Program-made: the position numbers and the translations under genes
Assembly: GCF_036030735.1 (NCBI RefSeq)
Contig: NZ_CP107928.1
Span: forward strand, 8,308,001 to 8,372,000
Direction: 5' to 3'
DNA length: 64,000 nucleotides
Source of the DNA: Streptomyces sp. NBC_00425
GTDB taxonomy: Bacteria; Actinomycetota; Actinomycetes; Streptomycetales; Streptomycetaceae
The notes under the pieces: generated by a model
Database searches by the model: none
What the model saw: only the letters and a program-made list of their open reading frames with translations
Told to the model about the DNA's origin: nothing
Shown here: positions 16,814-24,836 of the stretch, piece after piece
How the letters are laid out: the number at the start of each line of letters is the position of its first letter
Numbering within the stretch: the stretch's first letter is position 1

Positions 16814-17107
16814 GTGCGCTTTCGTCGTACGGTGCTCAGCACCATCGGTTCCGTCGCTCTCGTGGTCGCCTCGCTGGGCGCGGTGACCGCTGCCACCGTG
16901 AGCCCCGCGGCCGCGGACCCGTGCGGCTTCTACAAGACCAGTTCTGACGCCTACTACAACCACTGCACGTCGGACGGCTCCCGGGTGGTCGTCAAGGTCG
17001 AGGTCGCCCTGGCGCCGGACTACGAGCGCTGTGTCGGCCCGGGCACGACCTGGCTGGGGCCGGCCGGCAAGATCCAGGGCGCCTACTACGTCGGCCGTCT
17101 GTGCTGA
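16814..17107 (+). CDS. small secreted DUF6355-type cysteine-containing protein
   Basis: A 97-residue precursor: signal peptide to about residue 34 (LSTIGSVALVVASLGAVTA, ending AAA), then a mature part of about 60 residues. The mature sequence DPCGFYKTSSDAYYNHCTSD, then YERCVGPGTTWLGP and IQGAYYVGRLC, has four cysteines, suggesting two disulfides. The pattern matches the small secreted actinobacterial family I know as DUF6355, sometimes labelled a natural-product-associated protein. Function is unknown. The GTG at 16814 is preceded by CAAGGAG at ideal spacing. No biosynthetic genes are nearby, so a role in a metabolite pathway is not supported here. Confidence 0.8.
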   Translation: MRFRRTVLSTIGSVALVVASLGAVTAATVSPAAADPCGFYKTSSDAYYNHCTSDGSRVVVKVEVALAPDYERCVGPGTTWLGPAGKIQGAYYVGRLC

Positions 17108-17159
17108 CGTCCGCGATGGACCCGCACTGAGCACATGCTGAGCCCGTGGTGACGGGCAC

Positions 17160-17575
17160 TCACGCGAAGTCGTCCAGGACGTCGGAGTGTTCGGGGCAGA
17201 TCCCGTCCGCGGCGTGGAACATCGCCGTCGTGAGGGGCTCGTCGAAGCGGGTGCGGTTCCGGTACTGCCACACCACGCCGTTCCCGGCGCGGCGGACGAC
17301 CTCGCCGAGGTACCGGACCGCGCCCTGCGCGAAGGCGCCGCTCTTCGCCCGGAGGAGGCCGGCGCTGCCGTCGAGCCTCTCGCGCAGCGCCGTCTCGAGC
17401 AGGTCGGGGGAGGCGGGGAGAAGCCCCCATGCCGCCCGCCGCCCGCCGCAGGCCGCGGGGCCCGGCCTCGTCCGTCCAGCGGGCGAACTCCCGGTCCCGC
17501 ACGGCGAGTCGGCGCAGGAGTTCCGGACGGTCCGCCCCGGCCGCAGGGGCGGGCCGTCGCGGGGTGGGACACGAC
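17160..17575 (-). pseudogene. frameshifted remnant of an unknown cytoplasmic-type protein
   Basis: The minus strand shows one protein-like sequence split over two frames. The upstream part reads RPELLRRLAVRDREFARWTD and on to AGPRGLRRAAGG. After a shift of one base in the GGC-repeat around 17430-17455 it continues as AWGLLPASPDLLETALRERL, LRAKSGAFAQGAVRYLGEVV and DEPLTTAMFHAADGICPEHS, ending at the TGA at 17160-17162. The two halves join naturally at the shift, and coding character fades upstream of about 17575. No single open frame covers it. I cannot name the family. It is either a decaying gene or carries a sequencing error in a run of GGC. Confidence 0.55.
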
Positions 17576-17711
17576 CGCGGGAGCCCAGCCGCGCTTTCGC
17601 CGACGCAGGACGCCCACCGCCTCCGCGAGCTCGGCCGCCTCCTCGGTGAAGACGCTCCCGGTGCGGGTGCGGGTGGGGACGGCCCGGGTTGACGAGGGCG
17701 AGCGGGGTCGT

Positions 17712-18560
17712 TCACTTCAGTACGGTCAGCAGTCGTTCGGCGAACTCCGAGGGATTCTCGACGGCTCCGAGGTGGCCGCCGGGGAACTCCACGAACGTGG
17801 ATCCGAGGAGCTCCGCGAGCCGCACGGCCGGCCCGTACAGCGCCGCCTGCCCGCGGGAGTCCTGCCCGGCGGCCGGCGTCAGCCGGTCGGCGACCGGGCG
17901 CAGCGCCGCGAGGTCGGGCAGGGTCGAGGAGAACGGGACCAGGACGCGGCCGAGGAAGACCGGCAGGTTGGCGTGCATCCGTCCGGCCATCTCCCGGACG
18001 CCGGGCGGCAGTTCCGTCGGCTGCTCGGGCGCCTGCCGCCCGGTCCCGTCCGACAGGCCCTCGCCGAGCCGGGCCATGGCGGCTTCGGCCCCTGCCCGCC
18101 GGAAGGTCTCGCGCACCCGGGCGAAGAGCGCCCGGTGCGGAGCGGGGTCCTCGAGGAGTTCCACCAGCGGCGGCTCGTGCGTGACCACCCTGCGCAGCCG
18201 CTGCGGCCGTCGGGCCAGCAGATCGAGCGCCACGACCGCGCCGGAGCTGCAACCGAGCACGGCCGCCTCCTCGTCGGGGGCGAGCAGTTCGAGCAGCCGG
18301 TGGGCGTCGTCGCTCCACACCCGGACCTGCTCGTCGGCGGGCGGGGCACCGGCGGGGCCGTCGAGCGGGCTGCGGGACAGGCCGCGCGGATCGTAGGTGA
18401 CCACCGTGTGGTGAGCGGCCAACCGTGGCGTCATGCCCGCGTACAGTCCGGCGTCGCCGGCTCCGCCGGGGATGAGGAGGAGGACCGGCCCGCTGCCGGC
18501 CGTCTCGTAGTGGAGGGTGGCGCCGGGCACCTTGAGCGTGCCGGTACGGGTCGCGTTCAA
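17712..18560 (-). CDS. alpha/beta-fold hydrolase
   Basis: A 282-residue cytosolic hydrolase. The sequence VLLLIPGGAGDAGLYAGM supplies the oxyanion-hole turn. Ser105 lies in the nucleophile elbow VLGCSSGAVVALDLL (G-C-S-S-G), and FPGGHLGAVENPSEFAERLL near the end gives the catalytic histidine with its usual context. VVTYDPRGLSRSPLDGPAG is the usual strand after the oxyanion hole. The start is TTG at 18560, 6 nt after AGGAG; no ATG or GTG with a comparable site is available. The gene is read away from a 13-bp palindrome at 18593-18605. The substrate is not predictable; esterase or peptidase-type chemistry is usual in this group. Confidence 0.85.
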   Translation of the reverse strand: MNATRTGTLKVPGATLHYETAGSGPVLLLIPGGAGDAGLYAGMTPRLAAHHTVVTYDPRGLSRSPLDGPAGAPPADEQVRVWSDDAHRLLELLAPDEEAAVLGCSSGAVVALDLLARRPQRLRRVVTHEPPLVELLEDPAPHRALFARVRETFRRAGAEAAMARLGEGLSDGTGRQAPEQPTELPPGVREMAGRMHANLPVFLGRVLVPFSSTLPDLAALRPVADRLTPAAGQDSRGQAALYGPAVRLAELLGSTFVEFPGGHLGAVENPSEFAERLLTVLK

Positions 18561-18887
18561 CGCTTGCTCCTGTCGGGCTGCGATAGCGATAGCTAGAGGC
18601 TCTAGGTTTTAGGCTAGTGCAACCAGGTTGAGGGGCGCGTCCGATTTTCTCTTGCGACGGGCCGCCGTCCGGCACTCGCGTACGAGCCCCGCGTACCGGC
18701 CCCGCCGGGCGAGCCCCGTTGAATGCGCCGCGCCGCGCCGCGCCGCGCGGCCGGATCCGGTCCGGCCGGCCTCCCGGGTGGTGCACTGGGGGAACAGCGA
18801 CGGTGCGCGGACGGCCAACTCCCGGGCGTACGCGCGTTCTAGCTTGGTTACTCGAGACAACGCACCACGAGAACAGCAGGAGTTTCC
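18561..18887. other. gene-free divergent region between two hydrolase genes
   Basis: The 327 bp between the divergent hydrolase genes hold the palindrome at 18593-18605 close to the minus-strand gene, and a short run of GCCGC pentamers (about 18727-18752). AGCAGGAG at the right end is the ribosome site of the next gene. No further gene is seen. Confidence 0.5.
18593..18605. promoter_or_regulatory. palindrome CTAGAGGCTCTAG, candidate repressor site
   Basis: The 6-bp perfect arms CTAGAG/CTCTAG surround a single G. The site lies 33 bp upstream of the TTG start of the hydrolase gene in the most AT-rich part of the gap. CTAG is rare in Streptomyces coding DNA, so its double occurrence, plus a third CTAG at 18613-18616, is notable. 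No MarR or TetR gene is adjacent. Confidence 0.5.
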
Positions 18888-19856
18888 ATGTCCGACCTCG
18901 TCGAGCCGGTCACGCCGGTGCTCGAACCCCAGGCGGCGGCGTTCGCCGAGGCCACCGCCAACCCGCCGTACCTCTTCGACCTCGGTCCGGTGGAGGGTCG
19001 AAAGGCGGTCGACGAGGTGCAGTCGGGTGAGATCGCCAAGCCCGCCGTCGACGAGGAGTGGCTGACGGTCGCGGGCGGTCCGACGGGGTCCGTACGCGTA
19101 CGGATCGTGCGGCCCGCCGGCGTCGACGGCGTGCTCCCGGTGGTGTTGTACATCCACGGCGCGGGCTGGGTGTTCGGCAACGCGCACACGCATGACCGGC
19201 TCGTGCGTGAGCTGGCGGTGGGGGCCGGGGCCGCGGTCGTGTTCCCGGAGTACGACCTCTCGCCCGAGGCGCGGTACCCGGTGGCGATCGAGCAGAACTT
19301 CGCCGTGGCCCGGTGGGTCGTGGAGCAGGGCGCGTCGAAGGACCTGGACGGGGCGCGCATCGCCGTCGCGGGTGACTCGGTGGGCGGGAACATGGCCGCC
19401 GCGCTGACGCTGATGGCCAAGGAGCGCGGCGGTGTTCCGCTGGTGCAGCAGGTGCTGTTCTACCCGGTGACCGACGCGGCCTTCGACACCGGCTCGTACC
19501 ACCAGTTCGCGGAGGGCTACTTCCTGCGCCGCGACGCGATGCAGTGGTTCTGGGACCAGTACACGACCGACCAGTCCGAGCGCGCGCAGATCACCGCGTC
19601 GCCGCTGCGGGCGACGCCCGAGCAGCTGAAGGACCTCCCGCCGGCCCTGGTGATCACCGGTGAGGCCGACGTGCTGCGCGACGAGGGCGAGGCGTACGGC
19701 AACAAGCTGCGCGAGGCAGGCGTCCCGGTCACCGCCGTCCGCTTCCAGGGCGTCATCCACGACTTCGTGATGCTGAACGCCCTGCGTCCGACATACGCCG
19801 CCGAAGCCGCGATCAACCTCGCGGTCGGCACCCTGCGCGACGCCCTGCACGTCTGA
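18888..19856 (+). CDS. HSL-type alpha/beta hydrolase (acetyl-esterase/lipase family)
   Basis: A 322-residue esterase. The hormone-sensitive-lipase signature HGGGW appears as HGAGW (residues 90-94). The nucleophile Ser164 is in GDSVGGNMAAAL, the acid is in ITGEADVLRDEGE, and the histidine is in GVIHDFVMLN. No signal peptide is present, so it works in the cytoplasm. GCAGGAG lies before the ATG at 18888. The next hydrolase gene starts 20 bp after its stop with its own AAGGAG, so the two probably form an operon. Typical reactions are hydrolysis of short-chain esters; the real substrate is unknown. Confidence 0.88.
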   Translation: MSDLVEPVTPVLEPQAAAFAEATANPPYLFDLGPVEGRKAVDEVQSGEIAKPAVDEEWLTVAGGPTGSVRVRIVRPAGVDGVLPVVLYIHGAGWVFGNAHTHDRLVRELAVGAGAAVVFPEYDLSPEARYPVAIEQNFAVARWVVEQGASKDLDGARIAVAGDSVGGNMAAALTLMAKERGGVPLVQQVLFYPVTDAAFDTGSYHQFAEGYFLRRDAMQWFWDQYTTDQSERAQITASPLRATPEQLKDLPPALVITGEADVLRDEGEAYGNKLREAGVPVTAVRFQGVIHDFVMLNALRPTYAAEAAINLAVGTLRDALHV

Positions 19857-19876
19857 CCACCACAAGGAGCACACCC

Positions 19877-20593
19877 ATGACCACCACCCCCACCGTCGTC
19901 CTGATCCACGGCGCGTTCGCCGACGCGGCCGGCTGGTCCGGCGTCATCTCCGAGCTCCAGGGCCAGGGCGTCCCGGTGATCGCCCCGCCGAACCCGCTGC
20001 GCGGCCTCGCCTCCGACGCCGCGTACGTCGCGTCCGTCGCCGCGCAGATCGACGGCCCCGTGATCCTCGTCGGCCACTCGTACGGCGGCGCCCTCATCAC
20101 GGTGGCCGGCGCGGCGGAGAACGTCGTCGGCCTCGTCTACGTCGCGGCCTACGTCCCGGAGGAGGGCGAGAGCCTCGGCGAGCTGCAGGGCCGCTTCCCG
20201 CTCTCGCCGCTGGTCAGCAACCTCAAGGAGTGGACGTACCCGGTGCCGGGCGGCGACCCGGCCGTCGAGGTGACCATCGCCGAGGACGCCTTCCCGTCGG
20301 TGTTCGCCGCGGACGTGCCCGCCGACGTCACCAGGATCCTCGCCGCGGCCCAGCGCCCGCTGGCCGCCGCCGCGTTCGGGGAGACGGCCTCGGCGGCCGC
20401 CTGGAAGACGAAGCCGTCCTGGGCGCTGATCGCCGCCGCGGACGAGGCGATCAACCCCGACGTCGAGCGCTTCGGCGCCAAGCGGGCGGGGGCGACGATC
20501 GTCGAACTCGAGGGCGCCTCGCACGCGGTGGCCGTGTCGCAGCCGAAGGCGGTCGCGGACCTGATCCTCGACGCGGTGCGCGCGACCAGCTGA
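19877..20593 (+). CDS. alpha/beta-fold hydrolase, second gene of the esterase operon
   Basis: A 238-residue protein of the short alpha/beta hydrolase group often annotated near salicylate esterases or haloperoxidase-like hydrolases. VVLIHGAFADAAGWSGVI gives the oxyanion region, and Ser68 is in VGHSYGGALIT. DEAINPDVERFGAKRAG carries the acid region and GASHAVAVSQPKAVADLI the histidine. It is preceded by AAGGAG 7 nt before the ATG and follows the HSL-type esterase by 20 bp. No export signal. The paired hydrolases may act on one ester-containing compound, which is inference from the operon only. Confidence 0.87.
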   Translation: MTTTPTVVLIHGAFADAAGWSGVISELQGQGVPVIAPPNPLRGLASDAAYVASVAAQIDGPVILVGHSYGGALITVAGAAENVVGLVYVAAYVPEEGESLGELQGRFPLSPLVSNLKEWTYPVPGGDPAVEVTIAEDAFPSVFAADVPADVTRILAAAQRPLAAAAFGETASAAAWKTKPSWALIAAADEAINPDVERFGAKRAGATIVELEGASHAVAVSQPKAVADLILDAVRATS

Positions 20594-20753
20594 CACGGGG
20601 ACGGGTCAGTCGCGCGGGCGCGCACCCCCACCCGGGTGCGCGCCCGCCCGGCCCGCCACCACCGGCCCGCCACCACCGGCCCGCCGGCGCCCTGAGACCC
20701 CCGCACCCGACCGGCCGGGGCGCGGTCGATGACGGGCACACCGGCGTCGCCCG

Positions 20754-21695
20754 TCAGCGGCTTCGCACCCGGCGCACGAGGTCGGCGGCGGCCTGCGGCC
20801 ACTGCGGGTGGTCGAAGACGAAGCCAGCCTCCAGCAGCCGGCCGGGGACCACGCGGCGGCTCTTGAGCAGCAGTTCGGTGTCCGACCGCAGGGCGAAGGC
20901 GCCCAGTTCGGCCATCCACCGCGTCGCCGGCAGGCCCACCGGGACGCCCCACGCGCCGCGCAGCGCGCGCATGAACGCGCGCTGGGGGAGCGGAGCGGGC
21001 GCGGCCAGGTTCACCGGACCGGCGAGGTCGTCCCGTGCGACGAGGAACTGGACCGCGCGGACGAAGTCGCGGTCGTGGATCCACGACACGTACTGCGCGC
21101 CTCCCGCGACCGGGCCGCCGAGGCCGAGCCGGGCCAGCCGCAGCAGGACGTCGAACACCCCGCCCCGGTCGGGGCTCATCACCATCGCGGACCGCAGGGC
21201 CACCTTGCGGGTGTCCGGGGTGCAGGCCTTCTCCTGCTCCTCCTCCCACGCGGTCGCGATGTCGACGCTGTAGCCCCAGTAGTCCGGGACGTCCGGCTCG
21301 GATCCGCCGATCAGACCGGTGGCCTCGTCGTTGGCGGCGTCGAAGCGGTGGGCGTAGACGGTGGCGGTGCTCATCTGCAGCCAGAGCCGCGGCGGCCGGG
21401 CCGCCGCGGTGATCGCCTCGCCCACGATCCGCGTCGACTCCACCCGGGAGCTCATCATCGCCTCGAGGTTGGCGGGGGTGTAGCGGCAGCTGACGCTGCG
21501 GCCGGCCAGGTTGACGACGACGTCGCTGCCGTCGATCTCCTCGGTCCAGGGGCCGAGCGTACGGCCGTCCCACGCGACCTCGTCCCGGCCCGCCGGCCGC
21601 CTGCTCAGCACCACGACCCGATGTCCGGCCGCGGTCAGCGCGCGGCGCAGGACCGTTCCCACCTGTCCGGTCCCGCCGGGCAGCACGATCTTCAT
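20754..21695 (-). CDS. TIGR01777-family NAD-binding epimerase-like protein (DUF1731 C-terminal domain)
   Basis: A 313-residue extended short-chain dehydrogenase. The N-terminus MKIVLPGGTGQVGTVLRRAL is the dinucleotide-binding turn. VVVNLAGRSVSCRYTPANLE, SSRVESTRIVGEAI and LWLQMSTATVYAHR are signatures of the family also called SDR39U1/YfcH. The C-terminal DUF1731 part shows LGAFALRSDTELLLKSRRVV and PGRLLEAGFVFDHPQWPQAA. The ATG at 21695 follows AAGGGGA; the frame continues upstream but without coding character. A strong TetR-like palindrome lies 41-60 bp upstream. The reaction is unknown; family members are implicated in nucleotide-sugar or flavin-related chemistry without firm assignment. 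Confidence 0.88.
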   Translation of the reverse strand: MKIVLPGGTGQVGTVLRRALTAAGHRVVVLSRRPAGRDEVAWDGRTLGPWTEEIDGSDVVVNLAGRSVSCRYTPANLEAMMSSRVESTRIVGEAITAAARPPRLWLQMSTATVYAHRFDAANDEATGLIGGSEPDVPDYWGYSVDIATAWEEEQEKACTPDTRKVALRSAMVMSPDRGGVFDVLLRLARLGLGGPVAGGAQYVSWIHDRDFVRAVQFLVARDDLAGPVNLAAPAPLPQRAFMRALRGAWGVPVGLPATRWMAELGAFALRSDTELLLKSRRVVPGRLLEAGFVFDHPQWPQAAADLVRRVRSR

Positions 21696-22067
21696 GGGCA
21701 GGGTCCCCTTCTCTCTCGAAGAAGACCCTACCCATATTTTGAACGTGTTCAAAATGTGGCGCGCGGTCGTGATCCGATCGGGTGGCATCCGCCTCGCTCG
21801 TACGCGCCGGATCGCCTCAGGCGCCGCCCGCGCCCCGACTCCGACACCGCCCGCTCCCCGACTCCGGCGCAACAGGCGGGCGGATGCAGGGGGTTTGCGT
21901 CGTTCCTGCCGTGCCGGCTCATCAGGTCAAGCGTCCCGGACTATTGACTCTCAACGGAGTCAGTCGCGATCCTCGACCCACTATCTTGCGCCGGTCATGA
22001 CAAGCTCAAGGGCATCCAAAGAGCCCTCGTCGACCGCGCGATCCCCGCCGACCGAGGGACGTGTGCT
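21696..22067. other. gene-free divergent promoter region
   Basis: The 372 bp between the epimerase-like gene and the secreted metal-hydrolase gene contain the palindrome at 21736-21755 near the epimerase start and GAGGGA before the GTG at 22068. The middle part has no coding signal that I trust. Confidence 0.5.
21736..21755. promoter_or_regulatory. perfect 20-bp palindrome, candidate TetR-family operator
   Basis: ATTTTGAACGTGTTCAAAAT has 9-bp perfect arms around GT. It lies just upstream of the epimerase-like gene in an AT-rich island. TetR-family sites of the form TTTGAACxxGTTCAAA are common in actinobacteria before oxidoreductase genes. No TetR gene is adjacent on this side; the nearest is at 24157-24801. 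Confidence 0.65.
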
Positions 22068-24128
22068 GTGACCATGACCGGACGCCCGTACCGCAGACGC
22101 CGAGACGCCACCGTCGTCTCGCTCCTCCTCCTCGTGCTCGCCGCCGTCCTCGGGCCCACGCCGAGCTCGGCGGCCGGCGCGGACTGGTGGACGCCGACGG
22201 CCCGGCCGGCCCCCGACTCCCAGATCGGTGTCACGGGCGAACCGTTCACCGGCACGAACGCGGCGGGCGAGGTCCGCGGGTTCGTCGACGCGCACAACCA
22301 CCTGTTCTCGGGCGAGGCCTTCGGCGGACGGCTGATCTGCGGCAAGGTGTTCTCCGAGGCCGGCGTCGCCGACGCGCTGAAGGACTGTCCCGAGCACTAC
22401 CCCGACGGGACTCTCGCGATCTTCGACTACATCACCCACGGCGGTGACGGCAAGCACGACCCGACCGGCTGGCCCACCTTCAAGGACTGGCCCGCCTACG
22501 ACTCCATGACCCACCAGGCGAACTACTACGCCTGGGTCGAGCGGGCCTGGCGCGGCGGACAGCGGGTGCTGGTCAACGACCTCGTCACCAACGGCATGAT
22601 CTGCTCCATCTACCCGTTCAAGGACCGCAGTTGTGACGAGATGACCTCGATCCGGCTGCAGGCCAAGCTGACGTACGACCTCCAGGCCCAAATCGACAAG
22701 ATGTACGGCGGCCCCGGCAAGGGCTGGTTCCGGATCGTCCTCGACAGCGCGCAGGCCCGTGAGGTCGTCAAGCAGGGCAAGCTGGCGGTCGTCCTCGGCG
22801 TCGAGACCTCCGAGCCGTTCGGCTGCAAGCAGATCCTCGACATCGCGCAGTGCAGCAAGTCCGACGTCGACAAGGGACTCGACGAGCTGTACGGGCTGGG
22901 CGTGCGCAGCATGTTCCTGTGCCACAAGTTCGACAACGCGCTCTGCGGCGTCCGCTTCGACGAGGGCGGTCTGGGAACGGCCATCAACGTCGGGCAGTTC
23001 CTGTCGACCGGCACCTTCTGGCAGACCGAGAAGTGCACCGGACCGCAGCACGACAACCCCATCGGCACCGCCGCCTCGAAGGCGGAGGCGGACCTCCCGG
23101 CGGGCACCGACGTCCCGTCGTACAAGGCCGACGCGCAGTGCAACACCCGCGGTCTCACCGCACTCGGCGAGTACGCCGTGCGCGGCATGATGAAACGCAA
23201 GATGATGCTCGAGGTCGACCACATGAGCGTCAAGGCGACCGGCCAGGCGCTCGACATCTTCGAGGCCGCGAACTACCCCGGCGTGCTGTCCTCGCACAGC
23301 TGGATGGACCTCAACTGGACCGAGCGGGTCTACTCCCTCGGCGGCTTCGTCGCCCAGTACATGCACGGCTCGGAAGGGTTCGCCGCGGAGGCGAAGCGCA
23401 CGAACGCGCTGCGCGACCAGTACCACGTCGGGTACGGCTTCGGCACCGACTTCAACGGCATAGGCGACCACCCGGCCCCCCGCGGCGCCGACGCCGCGAA
23501 CAAGGTCACCTACCCGTTCAAGAGCGTCGACGGCGGCTCCGTCATCGACCGTCAGACGACCGGCTCGCGCACCTTCGACCTCAACACCGACGGCGCCGCC
23601 CACGTCGGCATGATCCCCGACTGGATCGAGGACATCCGGCGCGTCGGCGGCCAGGACGTGGTGGACGACCTCTTCCGCGGCGCCGAGTCCTACCTCGGCA
23701 CCTGGGGCTCGACCGAGCAGCACCAGGCCTCGGTCGACCTCGCCGAGGGCCGCACCGCCACCGCCAGTTCGTCCGAGTCCAACCCGTTCACCAGCTACCA
23801 GCCCGGCCGGGCCGTCGACGGCGACGACGGCACCCGCTGGGCCAGTGACTGGAGTGACGACCAGTACTGGCAGGTCGACCTCGGCGCCACCAACCGGGTC
23901 TCCCGCGTCACCCTCGACTGGGAGCGCGCGTACGGGAAGTCGTACCGCGTCGAACTGTCCACCGACGGCGTGAACTGGACGACCGCCTGGTCGACCACGT
24001 CCGGCGACGGAGGCCTGGACACGGCGAAGTTCGCCGGCGCCCCGGCCCGCTACGTCCGGGTGCACTGTCTGGGCCGCGGCACGGACTGGGGATACTCCCT
24101 CTACGAGGTGGGCGTCCACAGCGCCTAG
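22068..24128 (+). CDS. secreted metal-dependent hydrolase (amidohydrolase/M19-like fold) with C-terminal F5/8-type (discoidin/CBM32) domain
   Basis: A 686-residue exported protein. An Arg-rich signal (RPYRRRRDATVVSLLLLVLA) ends at about SSAAGA. The catalytic part begins FVDAHNHLFSGEAFGG, whose HxH pair is typical of the metal-binding first strand of the amidohydrolase superfamily. It continues with VLGVETSEPFGC, GVRSMFLCHKFDNALCG, MMLEVDHMSVKATGQALDI and GVLSSHSWMDLNWT, which supply further candidate His/Glu/Asp ligands. About residues 555-684 form a discoidin domain (ATASSSESNPFTSYQPGRAV, then WASDWSDDQYWQVDLGA) that would bind a glycan or cell surface. GTG at 22068 is best placed after GAGGGA (8 nt); ATG at 22074 is also possible. 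The TetR gene follows after 28 bp, so they may be co-transcribed. Confidence 0.85.
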   Translation: MTMTGRPYRRRRDATVVSLLLLVLAAVLGPTPSSAAGADWWTPTARPAPDSQIGVTGEPFTGTNAAGEVRGFVDAHNHLFSGEAFGGRLICGKVFSEAGVADALKDCPEHYPDGTLAIFDYITHGGDGKHDPTGWPTFKDWPAYDSMTHQANYYAWVERAWRGGQRVLVNDLVTNGMICSIYPFKDRSCDEMTSIRLQAKLTYDLQAQIDKMYGGPGKGWFRIVLDSAQAREVVKQGKLAVVLGVETSEPFGCKQILDIAQCSKSDVDKGLDELYGLGVRSMFLCHKFDNALCGVRFDEGGLGTAINVGQFLSTGTFWQTEKCTGPQHDNPIGTAASKAEADLPAGTDVPSYKADAQCNTRGLTALGEYAVRGMMKRKMMLEVDHMSVKATGQALDIFEAANYPGVLSSHSWMDLNWTERVYSLGGFVAQYMHGSEGFAAEAKRTNALRDQYHVGYGFGTDFNGIGDHPAPRGADAANKVTYPFKSVDGGSVIDRQTTGSRTFDLNTDGAAHVGMIPDWIEDIRRVGGQDVVDDLFRGAESYLGTWGSTEQHQASVDLAEGRTATASSSESNPFTSYQPGRAVDGDDGTRWASDWSDDQYWQVDLGATNRVSRVTLDWERAYGKSYRVELSTDGVNWTTAWSTTSGDGGLDTAKFAGAPARYVRVHCLGRGTDWGYSLYEVGVHSA

Positions 24129-24156
24129 CCGCGAAGGCGACACTGGGGGGACACGG

Positions 24157-24801
24157 ATGGCGCGCATGCCGTCGGCGGAGCGACGACGACAGTTGACGGA
24201 TGCCGCGATCAGAGCGATGGCCCGGGACGGCGTCCCCAGGACGACGACCCGGTCCATCGCCGCCGAGGCGGGCGTCTCCCTGAGCGTCTTCCACTACTGC
24301 TTCGACTCCAAGCAGGCCCTCGTCGAGTCCGTCATCACGACGCTCACCGCCCAGTCGGTGAGCGTCGTGCGGGAGGCGATCCGCCCCCGGGCCACGCTCG
24401 AGGAGACCGTCCGCGCGGGGTTCGCGGCGTACTGGGACCACGTCCGGGCCCACCCCGACACGCACATGCTGACCTACGAGCTCACTCAATACGCCCTGCG
24501 CCAACCCGGGTTCGAGCACCTGGCCCGCCGTCAGTACGAGCTGTACGGCGAGGCCTACGCCGAGCTCATAGGGGACCTGTGCCGCAGCATGGGGCTGCGG
24601 CTCGGCGTGCCCGTCCCCGTCCTGGCCCGCTATCTCGCCGCCATGACCGACGGACTGACCCTCAACTACCTCGTGCTCGGCGACGAAGCGGCCTGGTCCG
24701 ACATCCTTGACACCGTCACGGCCCACGTCGCGGGACTGGTCACGGCCGACGTCCGGCAACCGGGCACGTCCCCGGTCCGGTCGTCCGGCGAGCGGCCGTA
24801 G
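24157..24801 (+). CDS. TetR-family transcriptional regulator
   Basis: A 214-residue regulator with an N-terminal helix-turn-helix (ERRRQLTDAAIRAMARDG, then TTTRSIAAEAGVSLSVFHYC and FDSKQALVESVITTL). The all-helical C-terminal domain carries a ligand pocket (EETVRAGFAAYWDHVRAHPD, LTYELTQYALRQPGFEHLAR). GGGGGGA precedes the ATG at 24157. It is 28 bp downstream of the secreted hydrolase gene and converges with a phosphatase gene, 35 bp apart. It may control its own operon, or the palindrome at 21736-21755. The C-terminal tail is Pro/Arg-rich. Ligand unknown. Confidence 0.9.
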   Translation: MARMPSAERRRQLTDAAIRAMARDGVPRTTTRSIAAEAGVSLSVFHYCFDSKQALVESVITTLTAQSVSVVREAIRPRATLEETVRAGFAAYWDHVRAHPDTHMLTYELTQYALRQPGFEHLARRQYELYGEAYAELIGDLCRSMGLRLGVPVPVLARYLAAMTDGLTLNYLVLGDEAAWSDILDTVTAHVAGLVTADVRQPGTSPVRSSGERP

Positions 24802-24836
24802 CGCTCCCGGGCCGGCGCAAGCAGCACGGTCGGCGG

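Noticed and set aside
16814..17107. A natural-product gene cluster around the DUF6355-type protein
   Set aside because: No biosynthetic, tailoring or transport genes are adjacent; the family label alone is not evidence.
20628..20700. Short ccaccaccggcccg duplication between convergent genes as a functional element
   Set aside because: Only two copies, low complexity and no dyad; likely neutral.
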